The position numbers and the translations under genes were made by a program. Of a stretch of 64,000 bases of DNA, positions 34,488 through 42,180 are shown in pieces. The number at the start of each line of letters is the position of its first letter. The first letter of the stretch is position 1. The notes under the pieces are model-generated. The model was not told the origin of the DNA. It made no database searches and was given only the letters and a program-made list of their open reading frames with translations. This DNA comes from Bacillota bacterium (GTDB lineage: Bacteria > Bacillota > Proteinivoracia > UBA4975 > VEMY01). The DNA is taken from NCBI GenBank assembly GCA_009711825.1, contig VEMY01000005.1, forward strand, positions 1 to 64,000. Direction: 5' to 3'.

Positions 34488-35216
34488 TTATTGCCTGGGC
34501 CGATAGTAGCGCTCCAAAGCACTCAACACTTCATTGTAACTTGCCGCTACTTCAATACTGCCGGAACTAATGGCGATCACCCGGTCAGCCTGGCGCAACT
34601 GTTCAAGATTGTGTTCAACCATTACTACCGCCGTTCCCCGGCGTCGCACATCGGCGATTATTGCCTGAATGCGTTCCGCCCCGGCTGCATCCAGCTGCGA
34701 AGTAACCTCATCGAGTATTAGAATCTTCGGCTCCATGGCCAACACCGCTGCCAGGGCCACAATCTGCTGCTGGCCGCCGGAAACCTGGTTGGGATTATTG
34801 GGTAATAGGGCGGAGATTCCTGTTCGCGCTGCCACCGTTTCAATTACCCGGGCAATATCCGCCGGTTCGCGGCATAGGTTTTCCGGGCCAAAAGCGAGCT
34901 CGTTGCGAATCACTGGCAAAAACAACTGACTTTCCGGATCCTGAAACACAATCCCCACCTGAGTGGCAATAGCAGGCAAAGTAATCTCCCGGGTATCCTT
35001 GCCAAACAGCAAGACCTCCCCGGACATGTCACCACCTTGCTGGTGGGGAATAATGCCGCTGAGACATAAACATAAAGTGCTTTTCCCGCAACCGCTAGGG
35101 CCAACCACCCCAAGCATTTCCCCCGCAGACAGTGAAAAGCTGACATCTCTTAATACCTGTGATGCATCAGGGGAATAGCGGTAAGACAAGTTCCTGACGG
35201 TAAGTGCGTCCGTCAC
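34488..35216 (-). CDS. ecfA: ECF transporter ATPase (first)
   Basis: A 242-aa ABC ATPase: GPSGCGKST at 39-47, Q-loop FQDPESQLF, signature VSGGQQQ, Walker B LILDEVTSQLD. It differs enough from the neighbour to form a heterodimer. Its start overlaps the stop of the SUOX-fold gene by 4 bp, so it is translationally coupled to it. Confidence 0.9.
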   Translation of the reverse strand: MTDALTVRNLSYRYSPDASQVLRDVSFSLSAGEMLGVVGPSGCGKSTLCLCLSGIIPHQQGGDMSGEVLLFGKDTREITLPAIATQVGIVFQDPESQLFLPVIRNELAFGPENLCREPADIARVIETVAARTGISALLPNNPNQVSGGQQQIVALAAVLAMEPKILILDEVTSQLDAAGAERIQAIIADVRRRGTAVVMVEHNLEQLRQADRVIAISSGSIEVAASYNEVLSALERYYRPRQ

Positions 35217-35716
35217 CGCACCTCGGCCTCGACAGCGAATTTACACCAGCGCTGACCGAACTCATCCTGGCGGGGGATTACCAACAAAGGTCCGCTGCCG
35301 CCCGAATCTTTGGTGCCCAGCGGCTCACCGTCCCGTTCCCAGACCAGGTACAGATGCTCTTCACGCAGAACTTCTTCCACAGGAAACGCTACCGTGTAAC
35401 CATCAATCGCTTTGACGGTGACTACCTCCACGCCCTGGAGTATATCCGCATCTGTTGCCTGAAGCACCGTAGACAACGGAACACCTGTATAGGTGTTGTC
35501 CACCGGCTCCTTGCCACTGGAGCGCAGGGTTTTTGTAAACTGGGACTGATTGAGCTGCTGCAGCGCCGCCAAATCCAGCGTTGTGGTTTCGTCGCCGTAT
35601 GTCACAGTGAAGTTTGCGTCTTCGTAACCCTCGACATCCGGCCGGTTGATATATGCCAGCACACCAACCAGAACGACCAGCAGCACTATCACAGCGATTA
35701 ACAATTTGTTACCCAT
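35213..35716 (-). CDS. Membrane-anchored sulfite-oxidase-fold (molybdopterin-binding-like) protein
   Basis: A 167-aa protein with an N-terminal anchor (LLIAVIVLLVVLVGVLAYI) and an extracytoplasmic domain resembling the molybdopterin-binding domain of sulfite-oxidase-type enzymes (FTKTLRSSG ... YTGVPLSTVLQ ... VKAIDGYTVAFPVEEVL ... GPLLVIP). The cofactor-ligating Cys of true SUOX enzymes is not evident, so it may bind pterin or another small ligand rather than catalyse. Placed between the S component and the ATPases, it could be a receptor-like partner for uptake. That role is an inference. Confidence 0.7.
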   Translation of the reverse strand: MGNKLLIAVIVLLVVLVGVLAYINRPDVEGYEDANFTVTYGDETTTLDLAALQQLNQSQFTKTLRSSGKEPVDNTYTGVPLSTVLQATDADILQGVEVVTVKAIDGYTVAFPVEEVLREEHLYLVWERDGEPLGTKDSGGSGPLLVIPRQDEFGQRWCKFAVEAEVR

Positions 35717-35771
35717 AAATCAATCTACCTCCCATAAGAAAACGAATTATTATATCCAGCAAAACATCTTA

Positions 35772-36332
35772 TCACTCGACGCCAATTTTAAATCTGCGCA
35801 ACTGCTTCAAAAGTCCAAAAGCCACCAATCCACCAAGCCCACCAGCCAAAGAAAGGACGGCAGTTAAGAGCGCCAAAAACACTAGGGGTGCATCTAATAT
35901 TGGCACCCGCATTACAACTGTCAGCACCGGTAAACTGCCAGCAAAGTTGGCGACAACACCGCCAGCGAAAGCGCGGGGCGGCGACGTAGGTCCGGGGCGC
36001 ACAAGCAAGTACAACAGGTCAACAGCAATCCCGGGCAGGGTGTAACTTACAAGACTGAAGGCGCCGTGGTTGCCGAAAGGGGAAACTAAAACCATTAACG
36101 CCTGAACAAGCGCAATCAGTGTTGCCGACCCCGGCTTGTTGCCGGTGAGTCCATACCCCAACACAATCCACAGCATGTAGAAACCACCAGCGACAACTCC
36201 TCCCGGAATAAAAAGCGGGCCGGTAATGATCTGTGCCAGCGGAGTAACGATTGGCTTAATTGCGATACCCAGGGCGGCCATCATTGTAATTATAACTAGA
36301 TCAAGCAGCGAGAATCGCTTAAGTAAGGACAA
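35772..36332 (-). CDS. ECF transporter substrate-binding S component
   Basis: A 186-aa membrane protein with about six hydrophobic segments and the small-residue-rich first helix (LVIITMMAALGIAI) characteristic of S components that dock on EcfT; the ITGPLFIPGGVVAGGFYMLW stretch resembles the YkoE/ThiW-like group. The TTG start at 36332 has GAGGTGAT 4-6 nt upstream. First gene of an operon ending with MobB. Substrate is unknown; context suggests a molybdenum/tungsten or pterin-related solute. Confidence 0.8.
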   Translation of the reverse strand: MSLLKRFSLLDLVIITMMAALGIAIKPIVTPLAQIITGPLFIPGGVVAGGFYMLWIVLGYGLTGNKPGSATLIALVQALMVLVSPFGNHGAFSLVSYTLPGIAVDLLYLLVRPGPTSPPRAFAGGVVANFAGSLPVLTVVMRVPILDAPLVFLALLTAVLSLAGGLGGLVAFGLLKQLRRFKIGVE

Positions 36333-36341
36333 TATTATCAC

Positions 36342-36591
36342 CTCTCATTAGAAACACTCTGCCAGGATGGCAGCGGCTCCAATACTTCTTAATCTCACTT
36401 AGTATTACTTTCTCAAAGCACATATGCCGGCTGACAGTTCAAAGTTTTAGTGATACCCGTGCTATGATAAGATTATATTAAATCAGTAGTTAATACTAAT
36501 AATCAAATGATAATTAAAACCCCAAAAGCACTTAATTTTAGTCATATTCCGCTGTCCTGACAAATATCATTATCCTAGCAAAGCAACCGGG
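36342..36591 (-). other. AT-rich gap between riboswitch and S component
   Basis: No gene recognised. It contains a CTGCCA/TGGCAG hairpin at 36359-36373 close to the start of the S component gene. A 20-codon minus-strand frame has no ribosome site. Confidence 0.4.
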
Positions 36592-36619
36592 ATAAAAAAA
36601 TACCATTCCCATGGAATGG
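36592..36619 (-). terminator. Intrinsic terminator after the putative riboswitch
   Basis: CCATTCC/GGAATGG arms with a 3-nt loop are followed on the minus strand by TATTTTTTTATC. It lies 16 bp after the structured element at 36636-36740, so a transcription-attenuating switch is likely. Confidence 0.8.
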
Positions 36620-36635
36620 CAGCATTAAACAAGCA

Positions 36636-36740
36636 GACAGGCTCCTTTCCACGCCGGGAGGCACGTCCGTTTCCAAACGCACCCTGTCGCCCCGAGCAGC
36701 CTGGCCATCGCTGTAGCCTTTCGGGGTCGGAGTTGAGTTA
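36636..36740 (-). promoter_or_regulatory. Candidate Moco/Tuco-type riboswitch
   Basis: On the minus strand this is a GC-rich structured element in an AT-rich gap. Arms CCCCGA/UCGGGG enclose a CAGC/GCUG stem; a second helix GACAGG/CCUGUC encloses GCCUCCCGGCGUGGAAAGGAG, which resembles the conserved GCCUCCC...GGAAAGG core of the molybdenum-cofactor RNA motif as I remember it. It lies upstream of an ECF-MobB operon and is followed by a terminator, both fitting. I could not align it to the family model, so the class assignment is provisional. Confidence 0.6.
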
Positions 36741-36819
36741 GTGCTTTATTTCGCTACAGACTCTCGTTTCTCCTGCAAAAACAAGTATTTTTACCTGGTA
36801 AACTTAGGAGGGGTGGAAG

Positions 36820-37264
36820 ATGGATAAAACGCAATTGGTGAAAAACTGGATACGCCATTATGATGTCGAGCAAATTGCCGGGGGTAAAAAGAAGGCATTT
36901 GGCTTAGGCTGGAAATTGCTTAATGACTATCTTTACTTTCTTGAAACAGGCCGTTGCCCAGAAACCAAAGAGGAATTTTATGATTACAGCCAGTTTATCC
37001 ATACCTTTGCTGACAGTATTGCTGGACAGGATGACGACCTGTACGAATGGATTGTAAAGTATGGATCTACCCTCACTCAAAGAAACATCCAGGACGAAAA
37101 GAACCTAAGTGGTGAACTCCCTAATTCGCACTGCCCGCTATGCAGTGTTCGTCTAAACAGTGAACGGGTAGCCCGGAACGAAGATGGCAGTGTACGCCGT
37201 TCCCCAACGGGCGTGTCGCGAATGCGCTAGCAAACTTGAAGCAAAAGACTGGTCTGCCGGCTGA
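36820..37264 (+). pseudogene. Zinc-ribbon-tailed protein, frameshifted near the end
   Basis: The frame from ATG 36820 (after AGGAGGGGTGGAAG) gives 136 aa and ends at 37230 in an improbable Arg/Ser-rich tail. In the neighbouring frame, from about 37193 to the TGA at 37262-37264, the codons read YAVPQRACRECASKLEAKDW. Joined, this gives CPLC ... CREC, a normal zinc ribbon. One base is therefore missing or extra near 37193. The N-terminal 100 residues are helical and not recognised. It is either a recent mutation or a sequence error. Confidence 0.6.
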
Positions 37265-37286
37265 CCTGCAAGGGTGAGTTTTTGGT

Positions 37287-38362
37287 TTAAACTAGCGGTT
37301 TGAGAATATAGCTCTGCATATAAATTGTAATTATGTTTGGGAGCTCAATATTTTGGCTTGTAGCCGCAACCACTAAATCATATTCGGGAACCACGTAGAG
37401 ATACTGGCCCGCAAAGCCCAACCGTAGAAACATTCTACAAACTCTGTACCAACCAAAAGACTTGTCGTCCACCACTGGAAACCATACTGACCGCCTCCGA
37501 TCCGGGAACCTTTTGAATGACTTGTCGTTGACAGCTCTACCCAATCAGCGGGAATTATCTGTTCTTCATCCCAACGCCCGTTGTGCAGATAGAGCAATCC
37601 AAAGCGGGCAAGGTCCTCAGCGCACATCCATAAATCAGTTCCGCCGGCATAATACCCCTGGGGGTCAGTTCTCCACTCCACTTCCCCAATTCCAATCGGG
37701 CTAAACAGATTTTCCCGGGCGAATGAATATGTATCTTGGCCAGTTGCCCGGGTAATAATCACAGAAAGAAGATGGGATGCGCCTGTATTATAATTGAAAC
37801 TTGCACCAGGCTCCTCTAGTAATCTTCTGCCGAGCACGAACTCCACCCAGTTTTCACTGTCCCTAAATTCATTGAGGCGCCCCTGCTAAGTGGTAAACTC
37901 CGGCCAGTCCCAACCTGTGGTCAGCTCCAGCAAATGTCTGATTGTCATCGAATCCCGGCGCTCATCAGGGGCTAGGTTGTCCCATTCCGGAAAAAATTCA
38001 GAGACGGGCTGATCAAGTTCAAAATAACCCTGGTCAACAGCAATACCGGTCAATGCCGAAATCACACTTTTGGTAATCGAATATATTGGCACAATATTAT
38101 CGTATGCCCCTAACATATAGTCCTCATGCTGGAAATAATGATAGACCTTAAACCCATTGCGCACAATCATAATATTTGTGATTCGGTAATTGTCTGTATC
38201 TGCCTCCATTTCTTCCAGTAGCTCGACATCAAACCCCTGAGAGACCGCTGTCGCTTCTTGCCATTGCTCTGTCGGCCAATAACTCATTTTTGCAGGACCC
38301 TTTTCTGCACAGCCATTAATCAACAAGAGGACAATAAATATAACAAAAATTAGTCGTTTCAC
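37287..38362 (-). pseudogene. Lipoprotein serine hydrolase (beta-lactamase family), interrupted
   Basis: The gene begins with GTG at 38362 after GGAGG, encodes a lipoprotein signal (LLLINGC) and a class C beta-lactamase-like hydrolase: SITK is the SxxK nucleophile motif, YNT the second motif. An in-frame TAG at 37886-37888 splits the chain just after WDWPEFTT; the same frame then continues with perfect sense (FVLGRRLLEEPGASFNYNTG). A frameshift near 37430 disrupts the C-terminus, whose end (QYLYVVPEYDLVVAATSQ) is in another frame. Two lesions make this a pseudogene. Confidence 0.85.
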
Positions 38363-38559
38363 AATAACCTCCAAAATAGTATTAATATTTTTATTATATA
38401 TAAACATCGTCAAAGCTACAACTTCCAAGGACCGAGCAGAGGAGATTTTCTGCCCACTGCCGTGTTGTCTGAATGGGAACTGTCAAGAGTTGAATACACC
38501 GAATCGATATTTTAAAGAGCGCCCGGTTATCAGGGCGCTCAATGCTGTTTATAATCAGA

Positions 38560-40482
38560 TTAATTTCTCATTTCGGCGATGATACCCCGGGCGATAGACA
38601 CCGCTTCCTGGCTGCCCAGAGGTGGCTCCCCTTCCAGGCAAATTGTGAGCACAAGTTCGTCAAAATAACTGACATACCAACCCAATTGACGGGTGGCGCT
38701 TACTTCCGCTGTTCCGGTTTTGCCCCGCACACCCTCGCTTCCGGCCCAGGCCAGAGCTTGGGGGTCTGCAGCTGCCGCCAACAACACTTCGTCTAGAAGC
38801 GCAAGATCTTCCACAGCAAAATCAGTTGTCAGCCATGGCTCCGAGACGGCCCCCTGGATTATCACCGGCGCCGGAAGTGCGCCATCCTGACGGGCAATCA
38901 GGGCGTACATCGTGCTCAGATGCAACGGGGTAACCAGCATTTGGCCCTGTCCATAACTCAAGTCACGGAGATGGCGCTGAGAGCGGTCGTCGGCCTTAAT
39001 CTGGGAACTGCGGCTATTAAGGGCAAAAGAAAAATCGATCCCAAATCCTAATTCTTCACTGTACTGCAAAAACTTATCCCACCCAATTGCATCGACTGCG
39101 TTGGCAAAATAGACATTATCCGAGTATTTCATTGCAGCACGGAGATCAACTTCGCCGGCAGGGCGCTCAACCCGCCTGATGGTTTGCCATTCCCTTGGTG
39201 TATCCCACGCCTCTGTGGGATCCAAACTGCCGGCAGCAAGCCCCATCAGGGCAGTAAATGGTTTAAACGTGGAACCAGGGGCATAAATCCCATTAAAGGT
39301 CCTGTTTAAAAATGGAGAGTCCTGCTCGACAATAGCATTATACTCGGCGCTGCTGATACCAAGGGAAAATAGATTGCTGTCAAAACCAGGATTGCTCACA
39401 ACGGCAATTATTTCGCCGTTGGCATAATTCATCGCCAATGCACTACCCTGTTGGCCCGCCATTTGTTCGTCCAGAATCAGTTGAAGATCAATATCCAGGG
39501 TTGTTTGAATATCCTTACCTCCGACAACAGGCAACTCGACAATTGTGCCAATATCACGGCCATTGGGATCGACCAGAAAGATACGGTAACCAAACTCCCC
39601 GGCCAGTTCCCGCTCAAAAACATACTCCAATCCCAGCATCCCTGCCTGGTCGGAACTGCGATAGCCATACTGTTCCAGCTGCGCCAATCGTTCCGCAGTC
39701 AGGGGCGCCATATATCCGATTGTTGTCGCCAAAGACTCAGGTATGTCATAAAGCCGACCCGTGCTGGCACGCACATGCACCCCGGGGATACTTGCAAGTT
39801 CGTCCCTGATTTCCTCAGCTAATTCTTTCCGCATCGTACGTATGGGCACAAAACTGTCTGGCTGCACCCAGCCCTCAGACAAGCTGCGTTCTATTGAGTC
39901 AACGCTGGGCCCCACAAGCTCTGACAGACGGGGAAGGTCTTCGTCATTAAGGAACCTGGGCTCCAAACCTATCCGGACCACTTCCCCATTATAGGCTAAG
40001 GGCATACCGTTGCGGTCATAGATACTACCACGCTCCGGACGCACTCTTTCCACTCGCACCCGTAAGTCGGCGGTGAGGACAGGAAATATGTGCTCATGGT
40101 CCCAGTCCAAAAGCCATGACTCCTCCCCTTGCTCCATGAACACGCTGTAAGTCTGGGTGAATTCAGGCACAGTGCTGGTGGTAAATGCCAGTGTGTATGT
40201 AAGTTCACGCCTCTCCCCGTCCTCGTCACCAGCCACCTCCGCCACGCCGAGGCTTTCCAGACCAATTCCCTCACTAATCAGTCTGTAACGCTCAACAAAT
40301 GTATCTCTGTCCGTCCGTTGTCTCGCGGTTTCTGTAAGCATGTCGTACATTTGATCGTAGCCGCCCGCCTCCCATAATGCGACAAATCGACTCAAAACTT
40401 CACTGGGAGTCGGAAATGAATCGCCACTACATCCGGGTATAAACATGCCAAAAATTAAAATTAAAATTAAAAATTTCCGCAT
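38560..40482 (-). CDS. Class B penicillin-binding protein, MecA/PBP2a-like
   Basis: A 640-aa peptidoglycan transpeptidase. It starts with a lipoprotein signal (lipobox IPGC, Cys18), followed by a NTF2-like MecA N-terminal domain, a PBP dimer domain, and a transpeptidase domain with Ser404-x-x-Lys407 (STFK), SDN at 454-456 and KTG at 588-590. That order is typical of MecA-type low-affinity PBPs. The ATG has GGAGGTGGAAAGG upstream; a longer in-frame start lies in the promoter region. Divergent from spore coat genes. Confidence 0.93.
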   Translation of the reverse strand: MRKFLILILIFGMFIPGCSGDSFPTPSEVLSRFVALWEAGGYDQMYDMLTETARQRTDRDTFVERYRLISEGIGLESLGVAEVAGDEDGERRELTYTLAFTTSTVPEFTQTYSVFMEQGEESWLLDWDHEHIFPVLTADLRVRVERVRPERGSIYDRNGMPLAYNGEVVRIGLEPRFLNDEDLPRLSELVGPSVDSIERSLSEGWVQPDSFVPIRTMRKELAEEIRDELASIPGVHVRASTGRLYDIPESLATTIGYMAPLTAERLAQLEQYGYRSSDQAGMLGLEYVFERELAGEFGYRIFLVDPNGRDIGTIVELPVVGGKDIQTTLDIDLQLILDEQMAGQQGSALAMNYANGEIIAVVSNPGFDSNLFSLGISSAEYNAIVEQDSPFLNRTFNGIYAPGSTFKPFTALMGLAAGSLDPTEAWDTPREWQTIRRVERPAGEVDLRAAMKYSDNVYFANAVDAIGWDKFLQYSEELGFGIDFSFALNSRSSQIKADDRSQRHLRDLSYGQGQMLVTPLHLSTMYALIARQDGALPAPVIIQGAVSEPWLTTDFAVEDLALLDEVLLAAAADPQALAWAGSEGVRGKTGTAEVSATRQLGWYVSYFDELVLTICLEGEPPLGSQEAVSIARGIIAEMRN

Positions 40483-40587
40483 TATTCCTTTCCACCTCCT
40501 GACGTTTTTGCCGTGATTGGGTTGAATATATTTTAAGCCACAATCAAAAAATACTGATGGCACAAGATTTTTTAAAGGAGGGTCATA

Positions 40588-40773
40588 ATGTCCCAACTGA
40601 ATCAGCTGGAATTGCAAAACCTCAGGCATTTGATTGGATCCCATGACACAGCTGCGCAAAAATTAGAAGCGTATGCCCAGTCTTGTAACGATCCGCAAAT
40701 CAAACAGATGTTCCAACAGTCGGCCCAGTCTGCTAGAAGCGCAAAACAAAAGCTCGTTTCATTCCTTAGTTAG
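40588..40773 (+). CDS. Small CotF-like spore coat protein
   Basis: A 61-aa glutamine-rich helical protein, behind AAAGGAGGG. It resembles the N-terminal half of CotF-type coat proteins and is directly followed by a full CotF-like gene (11 bp apart, own AGGAGGG), which supports the annotation. It likely acts in spore coat assembly in the mother cell. Confidence 0.65.
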   Translation: MSQLNQLELQNLRHLIGSHDTAAQKLEAYAQSCNDPQIKQMFQQSAQSARSAKQKLVSFLS

Positions 40774-40784
40774 GAGGGAAATTA

Positions 40785-41039
40785 ATGCAAGAAAAAGACA
40801 TGGTAAATGATGTCCTGTCGATGATTAACAGCAGCCTGACCGGCTACGCCAATGTAATTTCTCAATGCTCCAACCAGCAATTGCGGCAGACAATCCAGCA
40901 AATGCGAAATTCTGATGAGCAGTTCCAGTTCCAACTCTATCAGGTTGCTGAGCAAAAGGGCTATTACCAGCCAGCACAACAAGCTAACCAGCAGGATATT
41001 CAACAGGTTAAATCGCAGGTTGGCGGCGGCATGTCATAA
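40785..41039 (+). CDS. cotF: Spore coat protein of the CotF family
   Basis: An 84-aa helical protein with the CotF pattern (MQEKDMVNDVLSMINSSLTG, then QCSNQQLRQTIQQMRN, then GYYQPA). The QEKDMVNDxLxxxNxS start is the recognised family signature. It indicates that the organism sporulates. Same operon as the preceding 61-aa gene; a terminator follows. Confidence 0.9.
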   Translation: MQEKDMVNDVLSMINSSLTGYANVISQCSNQQLRQTIQQMRNSDEQFQFQLYQVAEQKGYYQPAQQANQQDIQQVKSQVGGGMS

Positions 41040-41044
41040 CTGCC

Positions 41045-41074
41045 AAGTGAACCCTTTAGGGGTTCACTTTTTAA
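41045..41074 (+). terminator. Terminator after cotF
   Basis: AAGTGAACCC/GGGTTCACTT arms with a short loop and a T-rich tail (TTTTAATT). Confidence 0.85.
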
Positions 41075-41385
41075 TTAAAAGTCGCCCCCAGTATTAGTCC
41101 CTCGGCCACACCCATTGTTTCCATATAGATTACCGACGGCTCAGTAATCTTGGCAAATAGTGGTGTTTTACCAGCCAGTCGGACATCTGTTTCCAGGTAA
41201 TCCAAGTTTTCCCTGACCATAAGACGCCCATCTTGATTTAAGGACAACTTGTTCTTGTCCATACAGATATAACCATGATATTCAATAACCTTGGAGATAA
41301 TGAGCGCCTCAGCAATAGTTTGTGCCTTACGGACAAATAAAAGCCGGATTAGCAGCCAAATGCCGGCCCTTTGCGTCGCATACAT
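41071..41385 (-). CDS. Hypothetical protein, second of a pair
   Basis: About 104 aa from ATG at 41385; the only strong ribosome site (AGGAGGTG) lies about 16 nt before it, so start placement is uncertain. It has an N-terminal basic hydrophobic segment (IWLLIRLLFVRKAQ) and then a soluble part with no known motif. It starts 14 bp after the stop of the 41399 gene, so they form an operon. Family not recognised. Confidence 0.5.
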   Translation of the reverse strand: MYATQRAGIWLLIRLLFVRKAQTIAEALIISKVIEYHGYICMDKNKLSLNQDGRLMVRENLDYLETDVRLAGKTPLFAKITEPSVIYMETMGVAEGLILGATFN

Positions 41386-41398
41386 TAAATGGCAACAA

Positions 41399-42097
41399 CT
41401 ACACCTCCTGGTCAAGGAAATTATAGACGATACCGGCAGTAACCAATGCGCGGAACTGGTCGCCTTTAGGATAGAGAAGCAGACTGTCTCCCATTTTACA
41501 TGTCAAAGGGACAGCGAAGGATATATCCCTGACTACATTTCCTGAGCGAATTTGTAGATGCGTCGCGTACTTAACTTCTTCTATACTGACGCTCGATTGC
41601 CACCGGGAAATATCTACATTAGGATAATCGATAACTTCAAAATAAATTGGCGGCTGGCCCAAAACTTCCTGCTCCGGTGCTATATAATTCAGTGTTGTAT
41701 CCAGAATTACTGTCTGCTCATCTTGAAATTCCAAATCCTCTCTATACATCAAGACATAGCCAGTGTAAGCAACAGAATCAAGGTTAACAAACCTTGACTT
41801 GGGACAGCACTCTAAGTACAGCTTGCGCAAAAGCAATTCCCGATCCCACATATCATCTGTACTGTAGATATTTTCTTGCTGCCATATTTCACGTAATTTA
41901 AGCTCCAACTTGTCTCGGTTTATCCCGCCAAGGAATCCATAGCAGCCCAAATAGTCTGCAACCGCCTGCTCCATAGACTGCCAGTCGAGCCAGCTAGTTT
42001 CCAAATTGCTTTCGGTAAGTGCCACCAATAGCACACCGCGGAAGGACCCGGCGATAAACCCAATGTGCTGCCCTGCGGGCGTCGAGACATTGAACAT
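41399..42097 (-). CDS. Hypothetical protein, first of a pair
   Basis: A 232-aa soluble protein without recognised domains. The ATG follows AGAGGTGAGTTT. It is rich in aromatic and acidic residues in the middle and has two Cys (ECCPKS). It is probably co-transcribed with the smaller 41071 gene. It lies downstream of the oligoendopeptidase region on the opposite side of a gap; no function suggested. Confidence 0.5.
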   Translation of the reverse strand: MFNVSTPAGQHIGFIAGSFRGVLLVALTESNLETSWLDWQSMEQAVADYLGCYGFLGGINRDKLELKLREIWQQENIYSTDDMWDRELLLRKLYLECCPKSRFVNLDSVAYTGYVLMYREDLEFQDEQTVILDTTLNYIAPEQEVLGQPPIYFEVIDYPNVDISRWQSSVSIEEVKYATHLQIRSGNVVRDISFAVPLTCKMGDSLLLYPKGDQFRALVTAGIVYNFLDQEV

Positions 42098-42153
42098 AAA
42101 CTCACCTCTTTGCTAGATATATTCGCTTTAAAGCAATTTTTTCCTTTACGAAA

Positions 42154-42177
42154 TTAGCCCCGCGTAGGCGGGGCTAA
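42154..42177 (-). terminator. Hairpin after the M3 peptidase
   Basis: TTAGCCCCGC/GCGGGGCTAA arms with a 4-nt loop directly after the peptidase stop. The T-run on the minus strand is short, so termination may be partial. Confidence 0.65.
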
Positions 42178-42180
42178 ATT

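Noticed and set aside
37880-37890. TAG in the serine hydrolase as pyrrolysine
   Set aside because: A second lesion downstream shows the gene is decaying; no pyl genes are in the window.
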